This document shows, one piece after another, positions 1-9,882 of a stretch of DNA of 64,000 nucleotides. Source of the stretch: Actimicrobium sp035984655 (lineage in GTDB: Bacteria; Pseudomonadota; Gammaproteobacteria; Burkholderiales; Burkholderiaceae_D); contig NZ_JAXCHT010000011.1 in assembly GCF_035984655.1 (NCBI RefSeq), positions 54,792 through 118,791 on the forward strand, written 5' to 3'. The notes beneath the pieces were generated by a model. That model did no database searches, had not been told where the DNA came from, and was given only the letters and a program-made list of their open reading frames with translations. Position 1 is the first letter of the stretch; every line of letters starts with the position of its first letter. The position numbers were made by a program, and so were the translations under genes.

Positions 1-114
1 TTCCGCCAGGATCAGGCGGCCGGTACTTTGGTCATCGATGATGACAACGGTCTGCGTCACACCCGGCGGCGGTCTGATTGCATGGACTGTGGCCGGGCTT
101 GATTGGACAGACAT
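1..114 (-). CDS. Response regulator, N-terminal fragment (runs off the left edge)
   Basis: Reading leftward from the ATG at 114, 38 codons are visible before the window ends. After a proline-rich start of about 20 residues comes a hydrophobic strand followed by IDDQSTGRLIL. This matches the first beta strand and acidic pocket (the paired aspartates) of a CheY-like receiver domain, as in RpfG-type and other two-component regulators. The phosphorylated aspartate and the output domain lie outside the window, so the output class is unknown. The upstream bases 115-180 are AT-rich and probably hold its promoter. The receiver call is an inference from one short motif. Confidence 0.5.
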   Translation of the reverse strand, partial: MSVQSSPATVHAIRPPPGVTQTVVIIDDQSTGRLILAE

Positions 115-296
115 GGTTGACTCATTGCAAGTTATTTGAGATTTGAGTATGCCGCAGAATCATGAACACTGTGAACTTATTGTTTTAAAAAATTAACATA
201 ATCCGGCAGGCCGGAGCGTCCCGCGCCGCCACCGAATCAGCGCAGGTTCAGGACGCGCTCCGCATCACGGCGACCGCACATCGCGGCCGCGTCAGA

Positions 297-917
297 TCAG
301 TTCGAACGCGGACCGTCATCAGCAACTTCGCCCAGCATCATGCGCTTGAGTTTCGAATCGACCGGCTTCTCGCCCAGCCAAATGCGCAAAATCGCATTGT
401 AAAAACCGACATCAGGAATCGGCTCGGCGATTTTTTTACCATTCAACATGATCGCGGTGCCGATCGCCGGAATCCAGTCGACGGTCAGCACGTCGCCTTT
501 TTTCAGTTCTGGCACGGTGGAAAACAATTCGCCGAACTTGATGAGCTGATTGACGAATTTCGATTTTTCGGCGCGATCTGTATTTTGCGTAATGCCGCCC
601 ATGAAGCCGCGGCCGAACTCTTCATTGCCGACATCGCGGAACATCACGATCTGTACGCGACGGGCACCGGTGGCAACCTGAACATCAGGCACCGTAAGCT
701 TTTTGTCGGACAGATACAGACCGGCGGCATACACCTTGAAGATGGCCTTGTAGCGAATGCCGGCGCCATTGAGTTTGAGATCCTGGCCGCCGACCTTGGC
801 GCTGTCGTCAAACTTGACGCCGGCGACGTCGGTCACGGCCAGGGCCGCGCCACTGGCCAGGCAGAACGAAAACAGCAGGGCCGCGGTGAAGGCAGCGCGA
901 AGGCGGGTAATCATCAT
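297..917 (-). CDS. Chalcone isomerase-like secreted protein
   Basis: A 206-residue protein that starts with a clear signal peptide (MMITRLRAAFTAALLF, then a small-residue cleavage region near ALA-VTD), so it is probably periplasmic. The mature part (VAGVKFDDSAKVGGQDLKLN, then YKAIFKVYAAGLYLSDKK) fits the bacterial chalcone-isomerase-like family, whose members generally lack demonstrated flavonoid chemistry. The start at 917 is chosen because GGAG lies 8 bases upstream and the signal peptide begins there; the open frame extends further upstream without a good start. It follows dnaJ on the same strand, but a strong terminator separates the two, so it is probably transcribed alone. The biological role is unknown. 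Confidence 0.7.
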   Translation of the reverse strand: MMITRLRAAFTAALLFSFCLASGAALAVTDVAGVKFDDSAKVGGQDLKLNGAGIRYKAIFKVYAAGLYLSDKKLTVPDVQVATGARRVQIVMFRDVGNEEFGRGFMGGITQNTDRAEKSKFVNQLIKFGELFSTVPELKKGDVLTVDWIPAIGTAIMLNGKKIAEPIPDVGFYNAILRIWLGEKPVDSKLKRMMLGEVADDGPRSN

Positions 918-1076
918 GTAAAAATCTCCAGTAACGCGATCTTGATGGCGCCGCAACGGCGCCGTTGTCGCTTGATAGTCGGGGGTGAACAGCGCCTGCC
1001 ATCCCGCGCCGACGGGTTGCGCGGCAGACAAAACAGCAAGGCAGCCGTACAGTAACGCATTGCCGTCGCGCTGGCA

Positions 1077-1116
1077 AAAAAAACCGCCAGCCCCGGTGCC
1101 GGACTGGCGGTTTTTT
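1077..1116. terminator. Bidirectional rho-independent terminator after dnaJ
   Basis: The stem CCGCCAG (1084-1090) pairs with CTGGCGG (1104-1110). It is flanked by a run of A on the left and a run of T on the right, so it can terminate transcription on both strands. It lies 20-60 bases past the dnaJ stop and ends the grpE/dnaK/dnaJ block. Confidence 0.85.
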
Positions 1117-1135
1117 CGCTCGGCAGGAGCGCATG

Positions 1136-2287
1136 TCAATCGAAAAAGCCCTTGACCTTTTCCTTCCAGGATTTCGATTGCGGGCTGTGTTTCGCACCGC
1201 CTTCCGAGGTCAGTTCTTCGAGTTCGCGCAACAGGTCGCGCTGGCGCTCGGTCAGCTTGACCGGCGTTTCAATCACGACGTGACAGAACAGATCGCCGGC
1301 GTAACCGGAACGCACGCCCTTGACGCCCTTGCTGCGCAGCCGGAACGTCTTGCCGGACTGGGTGCCTTCGGGCAGCGTGAAGGATGCCTTGCCGCTCAGG
1401 GTCGGCACCTCGATTTCCCCGCCCAGCGCCGCCTTGGCAAACGAAATCGGAATCTCGCAATGCAGGTCGTCGCCTTCGCGCTGGAACACCGGATGCTGCT
1501 TGATGTGGATTTCGACATACAGGTCGCCCGGCGGTCCGCCATTCATGCCCGGCTCGCCATTGCCGGATGAACGAATGCGCATGCCATCGTCGATCCCGGA
1601 CGGGATCTTGACTTCCAGCGTCTTGTTGCGCTTGATGCGGCCGGCTCCAGCGCAGGTCGCACACGGTTCCGGAATGATCTTGCCGGTGCCGTGGCACTTG
1701 GGGCAGGTCTGCTGGATGCTGAAGAAGCCTTGCTGCATCCGTACCTGTCCGTGGCCGGCACAGGTCGGGCAGGTGGTCGGTTGCGTACCCGGCTTGGCGC
1801 CGCTGCCGTGACACACTTCACAACTGTCCCACGACGGCACCCGGATGGTGGTGTCGAAACCGTGCGCCGCCTGCTCCAGCGTGATGTCGAGGTTGTAACG
1901 CAGATCGGCGCCGCGATACACCTGCGGTCCGGCGCCGCGGCCGCCACCACCGCCGCCGCGTGCGGCGTTGCCAAAGATATCGCCGAAGATGTCGCCGAAG
2001 GCGTCGGAAAAGCCGCCGGCGCCGTTGCCGCCGAAACCGCCACCGCCGCCACCCATGTTGGGATCGACGCCGGCATGGCCATACCGGTCATACGCTTCGC
2101 GCTTCTTCGGGTCGGACAACATCTCGTACGCTTCCTTGGCTTCCTTGAACTTGTCTTCGGAGCCCTTGCTGTCCGGGTTGCGGTCGGGATGGTGCTTCAT
2201 GGCGAGCTTGCGATACGACTTCTTGATCTCTTCATCAGAAGCGTTCTTGGCTACACCCAGTATTTCGTAAAAATCGCGTTTTGCCAT
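1136..2287 (-). CDS. dnaJ: Chaperone protein DnaJ
   Basis: Full-length class A Hsp40 of 383 residues, the cytosolic co-chaperone that delivers unfolded clients to DnaK and stimulates its ATPase. The J domain (1-70) carries the essential HPD at 33-35. A glycine/phenylalanine-rich linker covers about 76-120. Four CxxCxGxG zinc motifs follow, with cysteines at 156/159, 173/176, 195/198 and 209/212. The client-binding C-terminal domains complete the protein. It is downstream of dnaK on the same strand, but the spacer is 278 bases and contains a very large inverted repeat, which could uncouple dnaJ expression from dnaK. No sigma32-type promoter was seen directly before it. Confidence 0.98.
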   Translation of the reverse strand: MAKRDFYEILGVAKNASDEEIKKSYRKLAMKHHPDRNPDSKGSEDKFKEAKEAYEMLSDPKKREAYDRYGHAGVDPNMGGGGGGFGGNGAGGFSDAFGDIFGDIFGNAARGGGGGGRGAGPQVYRGADLRYNLDITLEQAAHGFDTTIRVPSWDSCEVCHGSGAKPGTQPTTCPTCAGHGQVRMQQGFFSIQQTCPKCHGTGKIIPEPCATCAGAGRIKRNKTLEVKIPSGIDDGMRIRSSGNGEPGMNGGPPGDLYVEIHIKQHPVFQREGDDLHCEIPISFAKAALGGEIEVPTLSGKASFTLPEGTQSGKTFRLRSKGVKGVRSGYAGDLFCHVVIETPVKLTERQRDLLRELEELTSEGGAKHSPQSKSWKEKVKGFFD

Positions 2288-2319
2288 CTTGTCGGCACCC
2301 TCTGAGATCTAAACAAAAA

Positions 2320-2522
2320 CGCCGAGTCGAGCGGCGCAAGCCCAGGAGCCTGCGCGGCAGAAACGAATCGAAGCGAAATTGGTGGGAAAAGAGTCCAATT
2401 CGCCTCCGCTTTTGAGGACTGTAGCCCAGCTACAGCCGGAAAAACGGGGGCGAAGTGGGCCTTTTCTCCACCAATTGCAGCCGATTTGCTTCTGCCGCGC
2501 AGGCTCCCCACTCAACTCGGCG
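2320..2522. repeat. Large imperfect palindrome (about 203 bases) between dnaK and dnaJ
   Basis: The two halves are reverse complements around an axis near 2427. The outer ends pair at 2320-2331 with 2511-2522 (one mismatch). A perfect 18-base match joins 2345-2362 to 2490-2507. The inner parts (2363-2418 against 2436-2489) match at roughly four positions in five. The centre is CTGTAGC (2419-2425) and GCTACAG (2429-2435) with a 3-base loop. No target-site duplication is obvious at the ends. In the dnaK-dnaJ transcript this would fold into one long hairpin. It could be a small palindromic mobile element, an RNase III-type processing site or a partial terminator; the sequence does not decide between these. 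Confidence 0.85.
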
Positions 2523-2565
2523 AGCCACAACAGCCTGCGCCGTGCGGCGTTGCAGTTCCAGCAAA

Positions 2566-4518
<1,953 letters not shown>

Positions 4519-4573
4519 GATTTTTTCCTTTAGTGACTGCTTATTGACCAATTAACGAAATTTTCTGACTTGA

Positions 4574-4601
4574 ATATAAGGAGCCGCGGACGGCTTTCAA
4601 G
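4574..4601 (-). promoter_or_regulatory. Sigma32-type heat-shock promoter of dnaK
   Basis: Read on the minus strand, the -35 element CTTGAAA (4595-4601) matches the sigma32 consensus exactly. It is followed after 13 bases by CCTTATAT (4574-4581), close to the CCCCATNT consensus. It lies about 55 bases before the dnaK start codon. Confidence 0.7.
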
Positions 4602-4610
4602 CACTGTTTT

Positions 4611-5159
4611 TTAAGACGCTTTTTCCTGGGCGACGGTGACCAGAGCCGGTCGCAACAGACGGTCGGCAATCATGTATCCCTTTTGCAGCACGCTGACAAT
4701 CGTGTTGGCTTCCTGTTCGGCAGGCACCATCGAGATGGCCTGGTGTTTCATTGGATCGAGCTTTTCACCGGCTTTCGGGGAGAGTTCCATCAGACGGTTC
4801 TTTTCAAATGCGGACGACAACTGCTTGAGCGTCATCTCGACGCCTTCTTTCAGGGACTCGACCGACGGCGTTTCGATCTTCACGGCCATTTCGAGGCTGT
4901 CCATCACCGGCACCAGCGCTTCGGCAAAACTCTCGATGGCGAATTTGTGGGCGCGGGCAATGTCTTCCTGTGCCCGCCGGCGGAAATTTTCCACGTCGGC
5001 CTTGGCGCGCAGGAACGCATCCTGCATTTCCACAATCCGGGCTTCCGCCTCGGCAAGCTTTTCTTCCAGACCTGGTTCGACGGCCACGGGGGCGCCTTCC
5101 TGCTCCACATTGTCGTCAGGAGGCAGGTTGTCATGGCTCGGTTTTTCTTGATCTTGCAT
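4611..5159 (-). CDS. grpE: Nucleotide exchange factor GrpE
   Basis: A 182-residue protein that releases ADP from DnaK. It has the acidic disordered N-terminus, a long charged coiled-coil (about residues 30-85, ending near DVENFRRRAQEDIARAHKF) and the C-terminal beta domain with MIADRLLRPALVTV, all typical of GrpE. The start at 5159 is preceded by GGAGGA at good spacing; the six-codon extension upstream has no such site. It is first in the grpE-dnaK-dnaJ block and sits behind a sigma32-like promoter. Confidence 0.97.
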   Translation of the reverse strand: MQDQEKPSHDNLPPDDNVEQEGAPVAVEPGLEEKLAEAEARIVEMQDAFLRAKADVENFRRRAQEDIARAHKFAIESFAEALVPVMDSLEMAVKIETPSVESLKEGVEMTLKQLSSAFEKNRLMELSPKAGEKLDPMKHQAISMVPAEQEANTIVSVLQKGYMIADRLLRPALVTVAQEKAS

Positions 5160-5217
5160 GTAAAAATCCTCCAACAATCAGTAACTTAGGGACAAAGCGA
5201 AGAATAAACTGACATCC

Positions 5218-5245
5218 AAGTGGGGCGATAACACACTATTACAAG
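5218..5245 (-). promoter_or_regulatory. Sigma32-type heat-shock promoter of grpE
   Basis: On the minus strand, CTTGTAA (5239-5245) is followed after 13 bases by CCCCACTT (5218-5225). Both elements and the spacing agree well with the sigma32 consensus CTTGAAA / CCCCATNT. It lies about 60 bases upstream of the grpE start. Confidence 0.7.
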
Positions 5246-5284
5246 GGGATTACCACACACTTCGACGGAATTTTTGCAACTCTG

Positions 5285-6391
5285 TTATTGTGCCGCGCCC
5301 AACCGCCTTGCCTCGGCCGAACTGACAGCCTGTTGCGCCCGCAGGGCTTCGCTTTCAGCGGCACTCAAGCGGGTTGGCCAGCCTTTCAGATGCCGTGTGG
5401 CGATGACCGCCAGCGCGGCGATCCAGTCCGGTGACTCATTCAGGCAGGGAATGTAGTGGAATTCCTTACCGCCGGCGGTCAGGAACTCCTGTTTCGCTTC
5501 GAGCGAAATCTCTTCCAGTGTTTCGAGGCAATCGCTGGTAAAGCCCGGGCACATCACGTCAACCCGTTGCAGGCCCTCTTTCGCCAGCTTCTGCAAGGTC
5601 GGCGCCGTGTACGGCTGCAGCCATTCGGCCTTGCCGAAACGCGACTGAAACGTCACCAGCAGGTCATCCTTGGCCAGTCCCAGCTGTTCTGCCAGCAGAC
5701 GGGCGGTCTTGTAGCATTCGCAATGGTAGGGATCGCCCAGCATCAGCGTGCGCTTGGGCACGCCATGAAAGCTCAGCACCAGTTTTTCGCCGCGACCGTG
5801 GGTTTGCCAATGCGCCAGCACCGAGTTTTTCAGCGCATGGATATAGGCTGCGTCGTCGTGATAATGCTTGATGAAGCGCAGCTCCGGGATATTGCGCACC
5901 TTGCGATAGTGCGTCGACACGGCATCGAAGATCGACGCGGTCGTGGTGGCCGAATACTGCGGGTAGGCCGGTACAACCAGGATGCGGTCACAGCCGTCCT
6001 TTTGCAGCTGATTCAGCACGTCGGGCAGGCCCGGATTGCCATAGCTCATGGCGTATGCCACCTGCACCGCATGACCCTGCTCGCCCAACTGGCCACGCAG
6101 CAGCATGGCCTGGCGGGCAGTATGGACTTTCAGCGGCGAACCTTCCTTGGTCCAGATCAGCGCGTATTTTTTGGCCGACTTCTTGGCGCGGATCGGCAGG
6201 ATGATGCCGTTGAGGATCAGCCACCAGATGGCGCGCGGGATTTCGACCACACGCGGGTCCGACAGGAACTGCTTCAGGTAACGCCGCACCGCGCTGGCAT
6301 CGGGGGCGTCGGGCGTGCCGAGATTGACCAGCACGATGGCGGTTTTGCTGGCGCTGCCATGGGTGTACTTCGGCTCGTCATTGAATGCCAT
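5285..6391 (-). CDS. hemH: Ferrochelatase
   Basis: Inserts ferrous iron into protoporphyrin IX, the last step of haem synthesis. It is 368 residues, typical of the family. Visible signatures are VLVNLGTPDAP near residue 20, YPQYSATTTAS at about 143-153, the catalytic histidine in SFHGVP (H209), and the conserved glutamate in CLETLEEI (E290). The C-terminus carries an alanine/glutamate-rich tail of some 25 residues beyond the conserved core. It precedes grpE on the same strand but is separated from it by the grpE heat-shock promoter, so the two are probably independently controlled. A HemJ-like protein for the preceding step may lie at 20258-20680. Confidence 0.97.
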   Translation of the reverse strand: MAFNDEPKYTHGSASKTAIVLVNLGTPDAPDASAVRRYLKQFLSDPRVVEIPRAIWWLILNGIILPIRAKKSAKKYALIWTKEGSPLKVHTARQAMLLRGQLGEQGHAVQVAYAMSYGNPGLPDVLNQLQKDGCDRILVVPAYPQYSATTTASIFDAVSTHYRKVRNIPELRFIKHYHDDAAYIHALKNSVLAHWQTHGRGEKLVLSFHGVPKRTLMLGDPYHCECYKTARLLAEQLGLAKDDLLVTFQSRFGKAEWLQPYTAPTLQKLAKEGLQRVDVMCPGFTSDCLETLEEISLEAKQEFLTAGGKEFHYIPCLNESPDWIAALAVIATRHLKGWPTRLSAAESEALRAQQAVSSAEARRLGAAQ

Positions 6392-6428
6392 CGGGGAATG
6401 CCTTTTTCAGATTGAGTCAGGAGGTAAA

Positions 6429-8078
6429 TCAGGACGCCAGCAGTTCGCGGGCGTGTTTGCGTGTGGTTGCGGTAATTTCAATGCCACCCAGCATGCGGGC
6501 AATTTCTTCCACGCGCGCCTTGGCGTCGAGCGCATCGATGCGCGACACCGTCTTGCCACCCGCATTGAATTTGCTGACCTGCAAATGCCAGTTGGCCTGG
6601 CTGGCCACTTGCGGCAGATGGGTCACGCACAGCACCTGGCGCTGTTGGCCGAGCTTTTTCAGCAGCCGGCCGACCACTTCCGCGACACCGCCGCCGATAC
6701 CGCTATCGACCTCATCGAAAATCAGCGTCGGGGTTGCCGTGGCGCTCGATGCGATCACCGAAATGGCCAGCGCGATGCGGGCCAGTTCGCCGCCCGAGGC
6801 CACCTTGGCCAGCGCGCGCGGCACCGTCCCGGCGTGTCCGGCGACCAGAAACTCGACCTGCTCCAGCCCGTACGCCGCAGGCGCAGCAGGATTGAGTGCG
6901 ACCTGAAAACGTCCGCCGGCCATGCTCAGTTCCTGCATCGCGCCAGTGACGGCATCGCCCAGCGCCCGGGCTGCCTTGGCGCGCGCGGCGGACAGTTTTT
7001 GCGCCAGCTTCAGGTAGGCCTCTTTCAATTTTTCTTCGTGCGCGCGCAAGGCGTCCAGATCGCTGGCGTCGGCCAGCTGCCGCAATTGCGCCGACAGGGA
7101 TTCAAACTCCTGCGGCAGCTGCTCCGGCGCGACATGAAATTTGCGGGCGGTCGAATGAATGTCGCTGAGCCGCTGCTCGACCACTTGCAGGCGACGCGGA
7201 TCGAGCTCGACCCGGCCCAGATAGTCATTGAGGGCGTACACCGCTTCCTGCAACTGGATACGGGCTGGCTCCAGCAAATCGAGCACCGGTTGCAGGCCGC
7301 TATCGATATCGACCAGCTTGCCCAGCTTCAGATTGAGCGTGGTGAGTTGCGACAGCATCGGCCGGTTATCGGATTCCGACAGCGCTTCGAGTGCCTCCTG
7401 CGCGCCTTCAATCAGGCTGGCCGCATGGGCGAGCCGGCTGTGTTCGATGCTGATCTCGGCCCATTCGCCCTCCTTGACGGCCAGCTTGTCCAGTTCGCCG
7501 ACCTGCCACTCCAGCCGTTCGCGTTCCTGCAGAACGCTCTTGGCGTTGGCTTCGAATTCTTCGCGTTGCCGCGCCAGTGCGCGCCAGTTTTTATAGGCAA
7601 TCCCGACTGCTTTGACATCGTCCTGCAAGCCGGCCTGGGTATCGAGTAACTGGCGCTGCGCATCGCCCTTGAGCAGGGATTGATGGGCGTGCTGGCCATG
7701 GATATCGACCAGCAGCTCGCCCAACTCGCGCAGTTGCGTGGCGGTCGCGGCAGTGCCATTGATGAATGCCTTGGAGCGGCCGGCGTTATCGATCACACGG
7801 CGCAGCAGCACGCCGCCCTCTTCATTGCTGAATTCGTTGACGGCGAGCCAGGCGTCGGCCTCGGCATGGGTGGCGAAATCGGCGCTGATGTCGGCCTTGG
7901 CGGCGCCGTCTCGCACCACGCTGGCATCACCGCGTCCGCCCAGCGCCAGCGCCAGCGCGTCGATCAGGATCGACTTGCCGGCGCCGGTCTCGCCGGTAAG
8001 CACGGAAAACCCGGCGGCGAAGTCGAGTTCAATCAGGTCGACAATAACGAAGTCGCGAATGGAAAGGGTACGCAGCAT
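6429..8078 (-). CDS. recN: DNA repair protein RecN
   Basis: SMC-like ATPase of 549 residues acting in recombinational repair of double-strand breaks. The Walker A motif GETGAGKS is at 29-36. A long coiled-coil middle (about 150-360) is followed by the Walker B region LIFDEVDSGIGGGVAEVVG near residue 455. The ATG at 8078 (MLRTLSIRDF) matches the family start; a TTG two codons upstream is possible and neither has a strong ribosome-binding site. It is followed by hemH 37 bases downstream on the same strand. Confidence 0.97.
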   Translation of the reverse strand: MLRTLSIRDFVIVDLIELDFAAGFSVLTGETGAGKSILIDALALALGGRGDASVVRDGAAKADISADFATHAEADAWLAVNEFSNEEGGVLLRRVIDNAGRSKAFINGTAATATQLRELGELLVDIHGQHAHQSLLKGDAQRQLLDTQAGLQDDVKAVGIAYKNWRALARQREEFEANAKSVLQERERLEWQVGELDKLAVKEGEWAEISIEHSRLAHAASLIEGAQEALEALSESDNRPMLSQLTTLNLKLGKLVDIDSGLQPVLDLLEPARIQLQEAVYALNDYLGRVELDPRRLQVVEQRLSDIHSTARKFHVAPEQLPQEFESLSAQLRQLADASDLDALRAHEEKLKEAYLKLAQKLSAARAKAARALGDAVTGAMQELSMAGGRFQVALNPAAPAAYGLEQVEFLVAGHAGTVPRALAKVASGGELARIALAISVIASSATATPTLIFDEVDSGIGGGVAEVVGRLLKKLGQQRQVLCVTHLPQVASQANWHLQVSKFNAGGKTVSRIDALDAKARVEEIARMLGGIEITATTRKHARELLAS

Positions 8079-8130
8079 GTGCAATGGGGTCAGGTGAATC
8101 GCGGCCCGGGTCGGGCGCTGATCGGGCTGC

Positions 8131-9051
8131 CTATTTTAACCGGCCTTCGACGGACGGATATTCGTTCCAGTGGAGTTTCTCGCGCAGGGTGTCGTAGTAA
8201 CTCCATCCTTGCGGGTGCAGGAAGGTAATGGTGTGCGCCGAGCGCCGGATCACGATCTGGTCCTGCACCTGCAGATTGGCCAGCGATTGCATGTCGAAAT
8301 TGACGCTGGTGTCGCGGCCATTGATGACGGTGACGATGATTTCGCTGTAGTCCGGCACCACGATCGGCCGGTTCGACAGGGCGTGCGGCGCAATCGGCAC
8401 CAGCACGATGCCGCCCAGGCTGGGATGCAGCAACGGGCCGCCGGCGGACAGCGAATAAGCGGTCGAGCCGGTGGGCGTGGCCACGATCAGCCCGTCGGAG
8501 CGCTGGTTGTACATGAAGCAGCCATCGACATGCACGCGCAGCTCGACCATCCCGGAACCGGCGCCGCGCGATACCACCACATCATTGAAGGCCAGCGCGT
8601 TGAAAATCGCCACGCCGTCGCGCATCACGATGCCTTCCAGCAGGCTGCGTCGCTCCGATTCGATTTTTCCGGACAGCATGTCACCGAGCACCGGCAACAC
8701 CCGTTCCAGCGGAATATCGGTCATGAAACCCAGCCGGCCCTGATTGATACCGATCAACGGCACATCGAACGGCGCCAGTTGCCGGGCAATCCCGAGCATG
8801 GTGCCGTCGCCGCCGATGACGATCGCCGCATCGACGTTGGCGCCGATCTGCGCCGGCGTCATCTGGGCGAAGCCGGAGATGCCGGTGTTCGCCGCCGTGT
8901 CGTTCTCCAGCACCACATGGTGGCCGGTCGAGACCAGGAAATTGGCGATTTCGGCCAGCGATTCGGCCATCCCGACGGCCAGCGGCTTGCCGATGATGGC
9001 AATGGTCTTTAGCGGACGGACCGGCAGGGCGGAGGGAATGGGCAGCGACAT
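8131..9051 (-). CDS. nadK: NAD kinase
   Basis: Phosphorylates NAD to NADP in the cytosol. It is 306 residues, with the diagnostic GGDGT at 80-84, NQGRLGFMTD about 30 residues later and the TGSTAYSLSAGGP segment of the family. The ATG at 9051 is used, since the longer frame would need a TTG start. It is upstream of recN on the same strand and divergent from the HAD hydrolase at 9111, sharing a 59-base gap. The gene order nadK-recN beside hrcA is familiar from betaproteobacteria. Confidence 0.96.
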   Translation of the reverse strand: MSLPIPSALPVRPLKTIAIIGKPLAVGMAESLAEIANFLVSTGHHVVLENDTAANTGISGFAQMTPAQIGANVDAAIVIGGDGTMLGIARQLAPFDVPLIGINQGRLGFMTDIPLERVLPVLGDMLSGKIESERRSLLEGIVMRDGVAIFNALAFNDVVVSRGAGSGMVELRVHVDGCFMYNQRSDGLIVATPTGSTAYSLSAGGPLLHPSLGGIVLVPIAPHALSNRPIVVPDYSEIIVTVINGRDTSVNFDMQSLANLQVQDQIVIRRSAHTITFLHPQGWSYYDTLREKLHWNEYPSVEGRLK

Positions 9052-9110
9052 GCCCCGGATTAGACCATACTTCGCTGCACTCTTGAAGCCAGCCTGATCG
9101 GACCCCAACT

Positions 9111-9863
9111 ATGATTGTCACCTCTTCCCGCCCGACCGTGAACCAGACGCCGATCAAAGCGGTACTGTTCGACCTCGACGATACGCTGTGGCCGATCGTC
9201 CCGGTCATCCTGCGCGCCGAAGTGGCACTGTTTGCCTGGCTGCAGACCCATGCGCCGGCGGTCACGCAGCAACATGACATCGACAGCCTGCGGCAGCGGC
9301 GGCTGGCCCTGATGGCGGCCGAGCCGCGGTTCCAGATCGACATGCGGGCGCTGCGCCACGCCGGCTTGAGCGAGGCGTTCCAGGCCAGCGGAGTCGAGCT
9401 GCACCATGTCGACGCGGCAATGGCGGTGTTCGACACCGCGCGCAGTGAAGTGACGTTGTATGACGATGTCTTGCCGGGCCTGAGGCGGCTCGGCGGTCAC
9501 GTGGCGCTGGGCACGATTTCGAACGGCTCGGCCAATCTGGTTGCGATTGGTCTGGCAGAACATTTCAAGGTGTCCATCGCTGCGCATGAGTTTGGCAGCG
9601 CCAAGCCCGATGCGGCGATCTTTCGCGCCGCCTGCGCGGCGCTGGACGTCAGTCCGGCCGAGGCCGTCTACGTCGGCGATGATCCGCTGCTCGATATCGA
9701 AGGCGCGCAGAAGGCCGGCTTGCGCGCCGTCTGGATGAACCGGTTTGACCGCGCGCTGCCCGGTCATGTCCGGCCTGACGCCAGTTGCACCACCCTGCTC
9801 GAACTCGAAGAATGGCTGCTGGCATCCATGTACCCGGCTGATAAAGCTGGTCGCCTGACCTGA
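9111..9863 (+). CDS. HAD-superfamily hydrolase (haloacid dehalogenase-like phosphatase)
   Basis: A 250-residue soluble phosphatase-fold protein. Motif I is LFDLDDTLW with the nucleophile and acid aspartates at D21 and D23. Motif II is the SNGS segment, motif III the lysine in KPDAAIF, and motif IV GDDPLLDIEGA. An inserted helical cap follows motif I, as in subfamily IA. The substrate cannot be told from sequence. It is 19 bases upstream of hrcA on the same strand and divergent from nadK. Confidence 0.88.
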   Translation: MIVTSSRPTVNQTPIKAVLFDLDDTLWPIVPVILRAEVALFAWLQTHAPAVTQQHDIDSLRQRRLALMAAEPRFQIDMRALRHAGLSEAFQASGVELHHVDAAMAVFDTARSEVTLYDDVLPGLRRLGGHVALGTISNGSANLVAIGLAEHFKVSIAAHEFGSAKPDAAIFRAACAALDVSPAEAVYVGDDPLLDIEGAQKAGLRAVWMNRFDRALPGHVRPDASCTTLLELEEWLLASMYPADKAGRLT

Positions 9864-9882
9864 CGCTCGCTAGAATACCCAG

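Noticed and set aside
203..214. Possible terminator after the chalcone isomerase-like gene
   Set aside because: The palindrome CCGGCAGGCCGG allows only a 4-base stem, and the T-rich tract is displaced from it.
947..963. Small perfect hairpin GGCGCCG-CAA-CGGCGCC in the leader of the chalcone isomerase-like gene
   Set aside because: Short GC palindromes are common in this base composition, and its 3-base loop and position give no clear role.
8079..9882. CIRCE operator for HrcA
   Set aside because: No TTAGCACTC-N9-GAGTGCTAA-like repeat was found here or upstream of grpE and dnaK; only a stray GCACTC-like half was noticed near 9080.
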